Positions 9,084 through 17,586 of a DNA stretch of 64,000 bases are shown piece after piece. Position numbers and translations under genes: made by a program. The DNA comes from Holophagae bacterium (GTDB lineage: Bacteria > Acidobacteriota > Holophagae > Acanthopleuribacterales > Acanthopleuribacteraceae): positions 298,122 to 362,121 of the forward strand of contig JAJCXM010000038.1 of NCBI GenBank assembly GCA_029263455.1, given 5' to 3'. The notes under the pieces are model-generated. The model ran no database searches and was not told the DNA's origin. It saw only the letters and a list, made by a program, of their open reading frames with translations. The stretch's first letter is position 1. Every line of letters begins with the position of its first letter.

Positions 9084-9931
9084 GGGTCGGCCTCCTCCAC
9101 GAGCGTTTGCAAGATTTCCACAAATCCGTCGCTGAAAAGGAAACAGATTGACGCGTCACTCCGAGAACCCTTCCACAGGTCGTCTCGCCATATCGACAAC
9201 TGCATAGGCTGAGCGCCGACATCAACCAAGACCTCGAATTGAGGTTCTGCAGGTACCGCGCATTTTTGCCACAAGATATTGGCTGCTTTTAGTTCAACGA
9301 TATTGTTAGGTAGGCTGATGCTGTCTTGATCCCGCTTCCAATGTCGCCATTCATTGCCAGCTCGTATCGAGATGCCCTGGATAGACGACGGCACCATTCG
9401 CCAGACATAGGTATCAGCCCACGTGCTTCGAGATGTGATGGGAATCAGATCAATGGTGACAAATCTGACTTCAGGCTTGTCTCGGAGTCTTACGTATGTC
9501 GATCGATGATCGAGCCCTGGTTTGCCAACATATATGCGACTCAATTCGACAGAATTCTTGTCTTTTACAATAATGACGCGTGCTTGTGCGTCCACGCCAT
9601 ATTTCTTATGGGAGTTAACGTTCTCGCTGATGATTGATCCGCGCGGCGTGGTCAGCAGCGTATCCACTAGAAGCTGGACATATAAATCATTAGCCAGGTG
9701 GTTGTCGTGAAAAGGTAAACGCCACTTTCCGTCAACCAGGCGAATGGTTTCTCGGCCTTGAGGCAATTCTAGTGAAATCTCTGCAATGTCTGCCTCATCA
9801 ATCCCAACCAGCAACGGCTCTTGGAAGTCGCTGAAATCCTTTTCTTGTTGTCTCTGATCTGCTTGACGTAACCAAGCGTAGAGCATCAGCAAACTAAGGA
9901 GGACCAGGATAAATGGCAGGTTACGTTTCAT
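9080..9931 (-). CDS. DUF4340 domain protein, membrane-anchored
   Basis: A ~283-aa protein with one N-terminal transmembrane anchor (LPFILVLLSLLMLYAWL) and a long extracytoplasmic region. DUF4340 proteins are almost always encoded behind GldG-type ABC subunits, as here. The conserved core is seen in ISLELPQGRETIRLVDGKW and in the segment around KKYGVDAQARVIIVKDK. The start is ATG 9931; TTG 9937 is two codons further up and lies in the same frame. It overlaps the GldG-like gene by 11 bases and sixA by four. It probably forms part of the same envelope complex; its biochemical role is not known. Confidence 0.83.
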   Translation of the reverse strand: MKRNLPFILVLLSLLMLYAWLRQADQRQQEKDFSDFQEPLLVGIDEADIAEISLELPQGRETIRLVDGKWRLPFHDNHLANDLYVQLLVDTLLTTPRGSIISENVNSHKKYGVDAQARVIIVKDKNSVELSRIYVGKPGLDHRSTYVRLRDKPEVRFVTIDLIPITSRSTWADTYVWRMVPSSIQGISIRAGNEWRHWKRDQDSISLPNNIVELKAANILWQKCAVPAEPQFEVLVDVGAQPMQLSIWRDDLWKGSRSDASICFLFSDGFVEILQTLVEEADP

Positions 9932-11498
9932 TTTCAATATATCTACTCAACTTGCGCCTTTTCCGTAACCAAGCTCTGCATAAGGCCCATACCAATACTA
10001 AACTGGGGCCGATAATCACACTTAACCACTTAAGTTGATTCCGTTCGTTTTCATTCACGTCTTTTAGCGGCCTGAATGATGTTTCTCGCCTTGGAATATC
10101 GGCCAACTCATGGTCACCCAGCATATGAGTGACCACGTTATTCAGAAAAGCGGTGGTCGAGGGGTTTTGAAAGTGACCTAAGATGTGTTCGGTGGAAATC
10201 AGTAAGAACGATGATTTATTTGATTGTGTGATGTAGTCGGTTGCCTCTTTTTTGCTTGTATCACTAAAAAAACTCGTCAAGCTACCGCTATAGGCAACCC
10301 CTAGCAAATAGCTCTCAAAGGCATGGGGACCTGGAACGCGTTCGGGATCGAGAACAAAACTCTTTTCTAAAAGCCACGATTGATCCGATGATTTTGCGAC
10401 CCTTATGAAATTAGGGTTTTGTTTTGCAGACTCCGTCAACTGAATTTGTGAAGGCCAGGGTACCAATAGGCTGTTCATACTTTGGGTTGGCCCATAGTCT
10501 GCGTCGAAGCCTTGTGACTCGGGTGAAATCAGTGGGAATAATGGATACTGAATGACAACCGGGCGGTTGTCGATCGTCTGTCGAATCACTTGTGCTTGTG
10601 AGTCGGCAACCAGATTGCGCTCCACACGTAACCCGAGATGTTCCAAGAAGTCGTCGAAGCGGGAAGGAGGAATCTCGCTGGCTATCAATCTCAATGGATC
10701 AACAGACACGCCTGGCGCCAAGAAAATGATAGGTTTGCCACTCATCATGAATTGGTCGATGGTGTAGACCTGATCGTCTTGCAACGTGTGTACGCCCCAA
10801 AGAATGACTAGATCCGCCGGTTGCAAGACAAAATTGGGGTCTTGTGCCGTGTCATGATGACTCAAATCGAAGGATTCACCCAGCGATTTGGCCAGCTCTG
10901 CCATATCCTTATCCATGCTGTGTCCAAGAGAGGACTGACCGCTTAAAGTACTTAATCCGGGCCCAACGAATTTGACGTTAGGTCGACTGGGGTTGACCAT
11001 TCGAGCGATAGCGGAAGTCATGTCGTATTCAAAATTCTGGAGGTCGCCGACGGATGGGAAAACTTCAGTTTGATCTTGGTAGATAAGCGCAAAACCGAAC
11101 CACACTTCAGCCAACTCCATGCGCCCGCTTTCGGTAACATTTGCCTTAACTTTTTGTAGTCCTAACGCGTAGGCTTGTCTTTCCAAATCTTCGTTGCCAG
11201 TCGGGTCAATGTATTCGACTTTCAAGAGACCTTGCCCAGCTTGTTCATATTCTGAGAAAAGGTCATTGAGATAACGAACAACCGGTGAAAAGGCGATTGG
11301 CATATTTTGACTGAAATATACTTTGACATGTAACGGTGCTTCGAGCCGTTTAAGGATTGTTTTCGTGGACCCAGAAAGGGTATATAGGTTGTGTTCGGTA
11401 AGATCAATACGCCAATAAGCATAACGGCTGATACCCATCACGGCGACTAGGATGGCAATCAGAAACCCCCAACGTAACCAACCGGCAGCCGTACTCAA
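9921..11498 (-). CDS. gldG: GldG-family ABC transporter auxiliary subunit
   Basis: A 525-aa protein with a transmembrane helix at each end (near residue 15, and near 500 with the basic tail LRKRRKLSRY) around a large periplasmic domain. The N-terminal region YWRIDLTEHNLYTLS and the following LHVKVYFSQNMP are the hallmark of GldG/ABC_transp_aux proteins. The start is TTG 11498 behind GGAGG (five-base spacing), overlapping the permease stop by four bases. GldA-F-G transporters are needed for gliding in Bacteroidetes, but homologues occur widely in non-gliding bacteria, so motility is not implied. The cargo is unknown. Confidence 0.85.
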   Translation of the reverse strand: MSTAAGWLRWGFLIAILVAVMGISRYAYWRIDLTEHNLYTLSGSTKTILKRLEAPLHVKVYFSQNMPIAFSPVVRYLNDLFSEYEQAGQGLLKVEYIDPTGNEDLERQAYALGLQKVKANVTESGRMELAEVWFGFALIYQDQTEVFPSVGDLQNFEYDMTSAIARMVNPSRPNVKFVGPGLSTLSGQSSLGHSMDKDMAELAKSLGESFDLSHHDTAQDPNFVLQPADLVILWGVHTLQDDQVYTIDQFMMSGKPIIFLAPGVSVDPLRLIASEIPPSRFDDFLEHLGLRVERNLVADSQAQVIRQTIDNRPVVIQYPLFPLISPESQGFDADYGPTQSMNSLLVPWPSQIQLTESAKQNPNFIRVAKSSDQSWLLEKSFVLDPERVPGPHAFESYLLGVAYSGSLTSFFSDTSKKEATDYITQSNKSSFLLISTEHILGHFQNPSTTAFLNNVVTHMLGDHELADIPRRETSFRPLKDVNENERNQLKWLSVIIGPSLVLVWALCRAWLRKRRKLSRYIENET

Positions 11499-12190
11499 CT
11501 TGACCTCCAGCGTTGGCTCACAATGATGCGTTCATTTAAGGCAAGAAAGCCAATGATTAGACAACAAAAATAGGTCAAGTCTCGCGTGTCCAGTAAACCG
11601 CGTGCAATTGAAGCAAATCGCCACTGTAGGTTGGCTTCCGAAATCAAGAACAAAGTGAGAAAAGCAAGCACAACTAAGCTACTAATAAAGGCCGTTATTT
11701 GATGTTGAGTAAGGGATCCAACACATAAGGCAACGGCCAAGCAAGCAGCCGACAAAAGGCCTGCGCCGACATAACCACCTATAACTGGCCCCCAATCCAG
11801 ATCACCAATTTGATCAATTAGTATCGGTACTACCAAGGTGCCCAAAATAACCAACCAGATGGGGATCAATGAGCCTAAGAACTTACCCAATACAAGCGCC
11901 CGAGCAGGAATGGGATAGGTGAGCATGAGTTCAAGCGTGCCCAATCGACGTTCTTCAGACCAGGCTCGCATGGCGAATGCCGGAACGAAAACCATTGTGA
12001 AATACGGCATGATGGACATAAACGAACGCAAATCGGCTGTTTTGTTAAGGAACACATTCAACGGACCAAAGCTCCAGAAGATGGGATAGGAAACAGCCAC
12101 CATGAGGGCGATGGCAAACACATAAATCAGCCCTGTATTCATCCCGTGAGCCATTTCTTTTCGTGCAATAGTCCATGCCCCTTGCATCAT
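11495..12190 (-). CDS. gldF: ABC-2 type transporter permease (GldF-like)
   Basis: A 231-aa permease with six hydrophobic segments. It begins with IARKEMAHGMNTGLIYVFAIAL, and has FVPAFAMRAWSEERRLGTLELMLTYPI in the loop after TM2; this AW.EER.LGTLELLLT motif is the ABC-2/GldF signature. The start ATG overlaps the stop of the ATPase gene by four bases. It pairs with the ATPase and GldG-like genes in one operon. Direction and substrate of transport are not evident. Confidence 0.88.
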   Translation of the reverse strand: MMQGAWTIARKEMAHGMNTGLIYVFAIALMVAVSYPIFWSFGPLNVFLNKTADLRSFMSIMPYFTMVFVPAFAMRAWSEERRLGTLELMLTYPIPARALVLGKFLGSLIPIWLVILGTLVVPILIDQIGDLDWGPVIGGYVGAGLLSAACLAVALCVGSLTQHQITAFISSLVVLAFLTLFLISEANLQWRFASIARGLLDTRDLTYFCCLIIGFLALNERIIVSQRWRSS

Positions 12191-13107
12191 GGTTCATTCC
12201 CCTCTACTAAGCAGCGAAAAGCACGATCTAGCGATGCCCGTTCAACATAAACTTGGCGCATGTCCCATTGCGCTTGTTTTGCTAGATCCAATAAACGACT
12301 CAAGTCGTCTTGTGGTTGCTGGGATTGAATCCATAATTGGGTTGGCGCGTTCTCGTCCGTTTCACAATCAAATCCCTCAGCTCTGATCAGATTCTTGAGC
12401 TCAGAATCGGGCGCGCACTCAACCCCAATGCGTCGCTCATTGTCAAATTCGGCAAATGCTTGAGGTTTGCCCTCAAAACGCAGTTGACCTTCGTGAATAA
12501 CAACAACTTTGTCGCATATGGCGGGAACATGTTGCAGGATGTGTGTACTTAACAGGATCGTCTTATTTCTTCCCAATGCTTGGATCAAGTCGAGGATGTC
12601 TTGAACCTGGATCGGGTCTAGACCCGTTGTAGGTTCGTCGAGCACCAAGACATCAGGATCGTGGATTAGTGCCTGGGCCAAGCCCACTCTTTGCTTATAT
12701 CCTTTTGATAACTGCGAGACATGCCGGTTCAAGTGTTTACCGAGGCCGCAAGATGCAACTACAGATTGGATCCTGGTCAGGCGCAACGACGTCTTGATGT
12801 GATGGGCGGCAGCAGAAAACTCCAAACACTCGATCACGCTCATATCGGGATATAGAGGGGTAGATTCCGGCAAATAACCTACGCGTTGATGGCGTTTGAG
12901 GTCATAAAGGTCCTGACCATCAAGGTTGACAACTACATTTCCTTTGTCAGGTTTCAAGAAACCCATAATCATGCGCATTGTAGTGGTCTTGCCAGATCCG
13001 TTGGGACCAAGAAACGCGGCGATTTGGCCAACGTCAACAGAAAAACTTAGATCCCTAACCGCGACGATGGACCCGAACGATTTATGAGCATCCTGAACCC
13101 TAATCAT
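12187..13107 (-). CDS. gldA: ABC transporter ATP-binding protein (GldA-like)
   Basis: A 306-aa ATPase. The Walker A GPNGSGKT is at 34-41, the ABC signature LSKGYKQ at 133-139, Walker B VLVLDEPT at 153-160, and the H-loop in LLSTHILQHV. A C-terminal extension of about 80 residues is typical of drug-export-type and Gld ATPases. It is the first gene of the operon ATPase-permease-GldG-DUF4340-SixA; all junctions overlap, so the genes are likely translated as one unit. It diverges from the rsmB-like gene, whose start is about 100 bases away, so both promoters must lie in that short gap. Confidence 0.92.
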   Translation of the reverse strand: MIRVQDAHKSFGSIVAVRDLSFSVDVGQIAAFLGPNGSGKTTTMRMIMGFLKPDKGNVVVNLDGQDLYDLKRHQRVGYLPESTPLYPDMSVIECLEFSAAAHHIKTSLRLTRIQSVVASCGLGKHLNRHVSQLSKGYKQRVGLAQALIHDPDVLVLDEPTTGLDPIQVQDILDLIQALGRNKTILLSTHILQHVPAICDKVVVIHEGQLRFEGKPQAFAEFDNERRIGVECAPDSELKNLIRAEGFDCETDENAPTQLWIQSQQPQDDLSRLLDLAKQAQWDMRQVYVERASLDRAFRCLVEGNEP

Positions 13108-13204
13108 GAATCTCTGGTATCCGCAATATGCCCACCGTTACGCATTTGATTCCAAGAACGGGTCGTGGTTGATATCATGGGAACCTTTCGAAGAAAGAGG
13201 TTTA

Positions 13205-14425
13205 ATGAATTTCGCCAACAGTTCACGTGAACTTGCCATTCTATGTCTGTGCGACGTTGAAAACAAGCGCTTGCTGGTCAATGAGGCCTTGGAAACACTC
13301 GCACATAGTCTTGATCAAAAGTCATTGGCGTTCGCCCACGAATTGATCATGGGTACGTTAAGATTTGAACCGGGCCTGAAAGCATGGGTGGGTCAATTCG
13401 TATCAAAGTGGGATAAACTTCCGGCCCGTTGTCGCTGGTTACTGCTCCTTTCTGCCTATCAATTGGCAGAAAGTCGATCTCCAGATTATGCGGTGCTTAA
13501 TGAAGCGAACAAGCTCGCGCAACGACTGAGAATTGCTGGACTAAAACCGTTGGTGAATGCTGTTTTACGCAAACTGACACGTCAAGGGAGTGCTTTTTTT
13601 ACCGACATGGAATCGATGAACAAACTTTTCCCAGAGTGGCTGAATAAGTCGTTGATGAGGTGTTTCCCTGTCGAAAAGGTGCATGCGATCGCCGCAGGGT
13701 GGTCAAATCGTCCGCTTCACTATGGCTGGAAGCCAGGATTAGCAGGCGATCACCCGCAGCTTCCGCATGCGCGTAAGATTGATCATCTTAACGAGTCATT
13801 GGATGACGGCTATTACATACAGAATTTAAGCTCGCAGGCTATTTGTGAATTGGCGCGAGTGTGTCAGCCGAATAATGTGCTGGATTGGTGTGCTGCACCA
13901 GGTGGTAAGTCGCTCTACTTAGCGAGTTTCTCAAACGCTAACGTTTGTGCAACGGATATTCAAACATCTAGATTAGCTTCGATTCAACAAAACGTCGCGC
14001 GTCTGAATATGGGTGATCGTTTACAGGTAATTAATTGGGAACAGCGTTTAGCGCTTGAACCTAGCGATTTGGTATTGGTGGATGCACCGTGCAGTGCCTT
14101 GGGCATTATTGGTAGGCACCCCGAAATCAAACTTCATCGCAACGATATGTCGATCACCGATTTAAGACAAAAGCAACAGAGTGTTGTGGATGAGGCTTGG
14201 GAAAGAGTTAAAGTCGGTGGCTTCTTGTTGTACGCGGTGTGTTCTTGGGACACAAAAGAAATTCCTGACAGACCCGAAAACAGCGTTGTGGCGCAGCCCG
14301 AACTACAGACTTGGGCGTCAAATATACCGTTCGTGCACTTAGAAGAGGGCGGGTTCGCCATTCAACCCGATGAATCTCATGACGGGTTTTGCGGCAGTTT
14401 ATGGCAAAAAGTGGCAAAAGCCTGA
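13205..14425 (+). CDS. rsmB: 16S rRNA m5C methyltransferase RsmB-like
   Basis: A 406-aa protein with an N-terminal NusB-like RNA-binding domain (residues ~1-130) and a C-terminal Rossmann RNA cytosine-C5 methyltransferase domain. The SAM motif is VLDWCAAPGGKSLYLASF, the DAPCSALGIIGRHPEIK loop carries the motif IV cysteine, and YAVCSWD is the motif VI cysteine. ATG 13205 is preceded by AGAGG; the longer frame up to 13106 overlaps the divergent ATPase gene and is unlikely to be translated. The family methylates C967 of 16S rRNA (E. coli numbering). The tail is tight against the convergent Ca/Na exchanger gene. Confidence 0.9.
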   Translation: MNFANSSRELAILCLCDVENKRLLVNEALETLAHSLDQKSLAFAHELIMGTLRFEPGLKAWVGQFVSKWDKLPARCRWLLLLSAYQLAESRSPDYAVLNEANKLAQRLRIAGLKPLVNAVLRKLTRQGSAFFTDMESMNKLFPEWLNKSLMRCFPVEKVHAIAAGWSNRPLHYGWKPGLAGDHPQLPHARKIDHLNESLDDGYYIQNLSSQAICELARVCQPNNVLDWCAAPGGKSLYLASFSNANVCATDIQTSRLASIQQNVARLNMGDRLQVINWEQRLALEPSDLVLVDAPCSALGIIGRHPEIKLHRNDMSITDLRQKQQSVVDEAWERVKVGGFLLYAVCSWDTKEIPDRPENSVVAQPELQTWASNIPFVHLEEGGFAIQPDESHDGFCGSLWQKVAKA

Positions 14426-14441
14426 GTTTGGGTTTGAACAT

Positions 14442-15464
14442 CTAGAAATTGCGTATGACAAGCCACGCAATATAGATAACGTACAACGAAACGAGTATGA
14501 CACCATGTGCTCGGCGCAACACTTTATTGCGCATGAGTAGGTAAATGAGAAAGCCTGAAATGGCAATACACACCGGAATGTCAATCCGTAGCGTGTCTTG
14601 AGCTCCGGCCGCGGAAAACGAAATCGGTTGAATCACGCAACAAACCCCAAGAATGAGCAAGGCATTGAATATATTAGAGCCAAGTATGTTGCCTAAGGTG
14701 ATGTCGGCTTGATGCTTAAATGCGGCGACGAGGCACACAGCAAACTCGGGTAGGGAAGTGCCGCCGGCGACAACCGTTAGCCCAACCACAACATCCGGCA
14801 CATTGAGTTCATGGGCCGTGGCAACAGCGCCAACGACTAGGGCGTCCGCACCAAGTACTAAACCTACGAGTCCAGCAACGACTAAAACGATATCAATGAT
14901 TAGGGCCCTCGAATGAAAAGCTACACCGTCGCCAGCAGCAATTCCAAGCGCCTTTGTGGTGGCCGAGGTTCGCGATGCGGACCTAATCAATGATCCGATC
15001 CAGATAACGAAAACCAAGAGCAGTAGCACACCCTCGAATCGACCGAGTACGCGTCCTGTCATCGCGAAAATCCAAACAGCGAGGATGGCAAAAAAACACA
15101 AGAAGAGTTCTACTCGAATGGTCTTGGTTGGCACCAAGAGTGGGGTTACGATAGCCGTGCCGCCTAAGATGAGTGCAGAATTGGCAATATTGGAACCCAC
15201 TACATTACCCAAGCATATTTCGGGCTGACCTTTGACGGCTGTTAATACGGAAACCACGAGTTCTGGCGCTGATGTGCCAAAAGCTACGATGGTTAATCCG
15301 GTCATTGTAGTTGAAAGGCCAATTCTCAAACCGATGTTCGAGGCGCCGTTCACGAGCGAGTCGGCGCCGTACTTGAGGAACACGACGCCACCAACGACAA
15401 AAAAGGCGACGGTAAACCACAAACCTAAAAGCTGATTTGCGGACTCAAAAATCGATTGCACCAT
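14442..15464 (-). CDS. Calcium/sodium exchanger (CaCA family, YrbG-like)
   Basis: A 340-aa membrane antiporter with about ten helices and the two inverted alpha repeats of the family: GLTIVAFGTSAPELVVSV in the first half and GLTVVAGGTSLPEFAVCL in the second. Each is followed by GNVVGSNIANSALILG or GNILGSNIFNALLILG. The GTSxPE and GSNxxN residues form the ion sites. The start ATG 15464 has GGGAGA seven bases upstream; another in-frame ATG at 15491 lacks such a site. It probably exports Ca2+ against Na+ or H+. Convergent with rsmB. Confidence 0.93.
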   Translation of the reverse strand: MVQSIFESANQLLGLWFTVAFFVVGGVVFLKYGADSLVNGASNIGLRIGLSTTMTGLTIVAFGTSAPELVVSVLTAVKGQPEICLGNVVGSNIANSALILGGTAIVTPLLVPTKTIRVELFLCFFAILAVWIFAMTGRVLGRFEGVLLLLVFVIWIGSLIRSASRTSATTKALGIAAGDGVAFHSRALIIDIVLVVAGLVGLVLGADALVVGAVATAHELNVPDVVVGLTVVAGGTSLPEFAVCLVAAFKHQADITLGNILGSNIFNALLILGVCCVIQPISFSAAGAQDTLRIDIPVCIAISGFLIYLLMRNKVLRRAHGVILVSLYVIYIAWLVIRNF

Positions 15465-15639
15465 GTTGAAATCTCCCTGCTCCGCGCTCATGTTACGGGT
15501 GAGCGAGCAAAAGGGTCAACCAATTTCCAGGATTCCGTGGCACGGTCTAGCGTATGTAGGGTAAGATGAGAGCACGCCTAAACAATCGTCACTTCTCGAA
15601 AGCTTAGGCTAAAATCTTTGACGTTGGGGGAAGAAGCCT

Positions 15640-16335
15640 ATGAGCAACGCAGAGGTTCTAGAGAGCCACCCGCTACGCGCGTTTGAGCGTGAGCCAGAAG
15701 GCGGGTTTCCAGAATCTGAAGTGAGTCTATTCTTAGCCAGATCGGGTGTTGGCAAAAGTGCCGCGCTGATCAATTTCGCAATCGACAGTATGTTGGCCGG
15801 AAATCGTGTTTTCCACTTCAGTGTGGGAATGACGTCCGACAAAGTACATCAATACTACGAAGAAATTTATCAAGAATATCGAAAAGCATATCAAGACAAT
15901 CGGGAAATGGACGATTGGAACACACTCAATCACCGGTTAATGGTTATCAGTTATCGTGACGCCGATAAGATGATCGATGATTTGGAACCAGAAATTCAGA
16001 CGATTGCAACGAGTGCCCACCTAGAACCAGCACTTATTATCGTCGACGGCCTTGACTTTGGCCCTAACTCGACACACCACCTTAAACTAATGGCTGAAAG
16101 TGCCAAGACCCATGAGGTGAAAATCTTATCCGCTATGACCGTTCACCGCACTGCGGATGGCTGCGTGGATGTTGAAAGTCCACACCAAACAGCACGCCAT
16201 TCGGTTCGTCGAATATACTTTTTGGATCCGGTAAAGAATCGCATCAAATTAGAGGCACTCGGGGAGAGTCTCGATCAAACCCACGAAATGCCTATCTATT
16301 TCAATCCCGGCGATCTCTTATTCTATAAGATCTAG
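15640..16335 (+). CDS. Stand-alone P-loop ATPase, RecA/KaiC-like
   Basis: A 231-aa protein that I do not recognise as a named family member. Residues 33-40 (ARSGVGKS) form a Walker A in the context SLFLARSGVGKSAALINFA. Residues 131-140 (ALIIVDGLDF) form Walker B, and VKILSAMTVHR is a plausible sensor strand. This order fits RecA/KaiC/DnaB-like ATPases. Between the motifs lies a charged helix (residues 68-95) rich in Tyr and Glu. ATG 15640 follows GGGGGAAG. No partner gene is adjacent: its neighbours are an antiporter and a propeller protein. Compared with KaiC it is a single short domain. Function unknown. Confidence 0.65.
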   Translation: MSNAEVLESHPLRAFEREPEGGFPESEVSLFLARSGVGKSAALINFAIDSMLAGNRVFHFSVGMTSDKVHQYYEEIYQEYRKAYQDNREMDDWNTLNHRLMVISYRDADKMIDDLEPEIQTIATSAHLEPALIIVDGLDFGPNSTHHLKLMAESAKTHEVKILSAMTVHRTADGCVDVESPHQTARHSVRRIYFLDPVKNRIKLEALGESLDQTHEMPIYFNPGDLLFYKI

Positions 16336-16379
16336 TCGAAGAGCCCGTTCTTATGGTTTACCGGTTCGTCTGAACTAGG

Positions 16380-17585
16380 ATGGCGAACCGGGGTGAAATC
16401 TTGAATTATTCTCTAAAATCGTTGTGGCCGTCTCTACCACGGATCGGCTTGCTGCTCCTTTGTCCATGGGTGGCAGCCCAAATAGAGTTCGAAAAAATCT
16501 CATCAGTCGGCGAAGACAGTGGCCTACTCCATTGGCCCGGTGCCGAGGTGGCTGTCGCCATTGATTCATTCAACCGTGCATATGTCGTTGACTCGGCCGC
16601 TGGTCGCGTCGTTGTCGTGTCAAACGACGGACATGTTCTCAACGTGATTGAGGGTCCCGGTGAGCCGCAGGGACAATTTGGCAATCTCGTGTCCTTTTCA
16701 GTTGGCGAAGGTGATCGAGGCATCGCACTGGAAACCTTCGGTCCTGTCACGCGCTTTCATCATTTTGACCTGTCTTCAGGAGTCTTCTTAAAGACGGATA
16801 CGGTTGAAGAAGGCATTGTGTTGATGTTAGGTGCCACCTTTTCTCATGATCTGAGCCAGTTCGTGGCATATTTGTCTGACTTCCATGATGGCAAGCGGCA
16901 GTTAAGTATGCGGCAAGCTCTTTTTACCCACCAATACGAACCGATAAAGGTACTTGGCAATCAAACAGCAACGACGCCTGATCCGGAACGTTCGATACTT
17001 CGCGCCTTTTGGTCAGGTTGGTTTTCACAAGTAATAGCATTAAGTAAAACGAGTTCGAGGTTTGCATATAAAGGTGAGCACACTCTGGTTGTTGCTCCTC
17101 ACTTGGGTCAGATTGACGTGATAGATCACGGGCACGTGCAACAGATTAACTATCAATTACCAAAAAGGACGCATCACATTGACGTACAAGCTGAGGCACG
17201 ACATTATGCAAATCTAAGTGCACGCCACCTAAATTCTGACATGAAAACAATCGTCGATCTCGCCACTTTTGAGCAGGCGTTAAGCGCGATCTATTTAGGT
17301 GGAAACAAAGAATATGTCTTGGCTATCTTGGCCGTAGGCGATGATTTCTTGGTTGTTACCGACATTGATTTTGATAATGGTAATCAATACGCTTTTTACG
17401 TCACATCGAAAGGGAGTGTGTCAGGCTCGATCGTTATGCCTGACTTTGCTTTGGTGGGTGTCACATCCGCCCTGGTTTTCCAAACACGTGCCACCATTCG
17501 TCGGGATATCTTAACGACCATGTCTTACCGAAAAGGTCAGAGCTATTTGGAACGTTACCGGATGTTGAGAGCAAATAAGGAATAA
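16380..17585 (+). CDS. Secreted beta-propeller-like protein, unknown function
   Basis: A 401-aa protein with a signal peptide (hydrophobic IGLLLLCPWVAAQ near residue 22-34). The mature part resembles a six-bladed (NHL/6-bladed) propeller: repeated strands such as VAVAIDSFNRAYVVDSAAGRVVVVSNDG and the following GEPQGQFGN. ATG 16380 has no good ribosome site. TTG 16401 has GGGGTG about six bases upstream and gives a more normal signal peptide, so the real start may be there. Its stop is two bases from the convergent propeller-phosphatase gene. No catalytic motif seen; possibly a lipid- or protein-binding propeller. Confidence 0.6.
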   Translation: MANRGEILNYSLKSLWPSLPRIGLLLLCPWVAAQIEFEKISSVGEDSGLLHWPGAEVAVAIDSFNRAYVVDSAAGRVVVVSNDGHVLNVIEGPGEPQGQFGNLVSFSVGEGDRGIALETFGPVTRFHHFDLSSGVFLKTDTVEEGIVLMLGATFSHDLSQFVAYLSDFHDGKRQLSMRQALFTHQYEPIKVLGNQTATTPDPERSILRAFWSGWFSQVIALSKTSSRFAYKGEHTLVVAPHLGQIDVIDHGHVQQINYQLPKRTHHIDVQAEARHYANLSARHLNSDMKTIVDLATFEQALSAIYLGGNKEYVLAILAVGDDFLVVTDIDFDNGNQYAFYVTSKGSVSGSIVMPDFALVGVTSALVFQTRATIRRDILTTMSYRKGQSYLERYRMLRANKE

Positions 17586-17586
17586 A

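Noticed and set aside
15536..15552. TGGCACGG sequence that looked like a sigma-54 promoter before the RecA/KaiC-like gene
   Set aside because: The GG-to-GC spacing is 9 bases; the element fails the rule.
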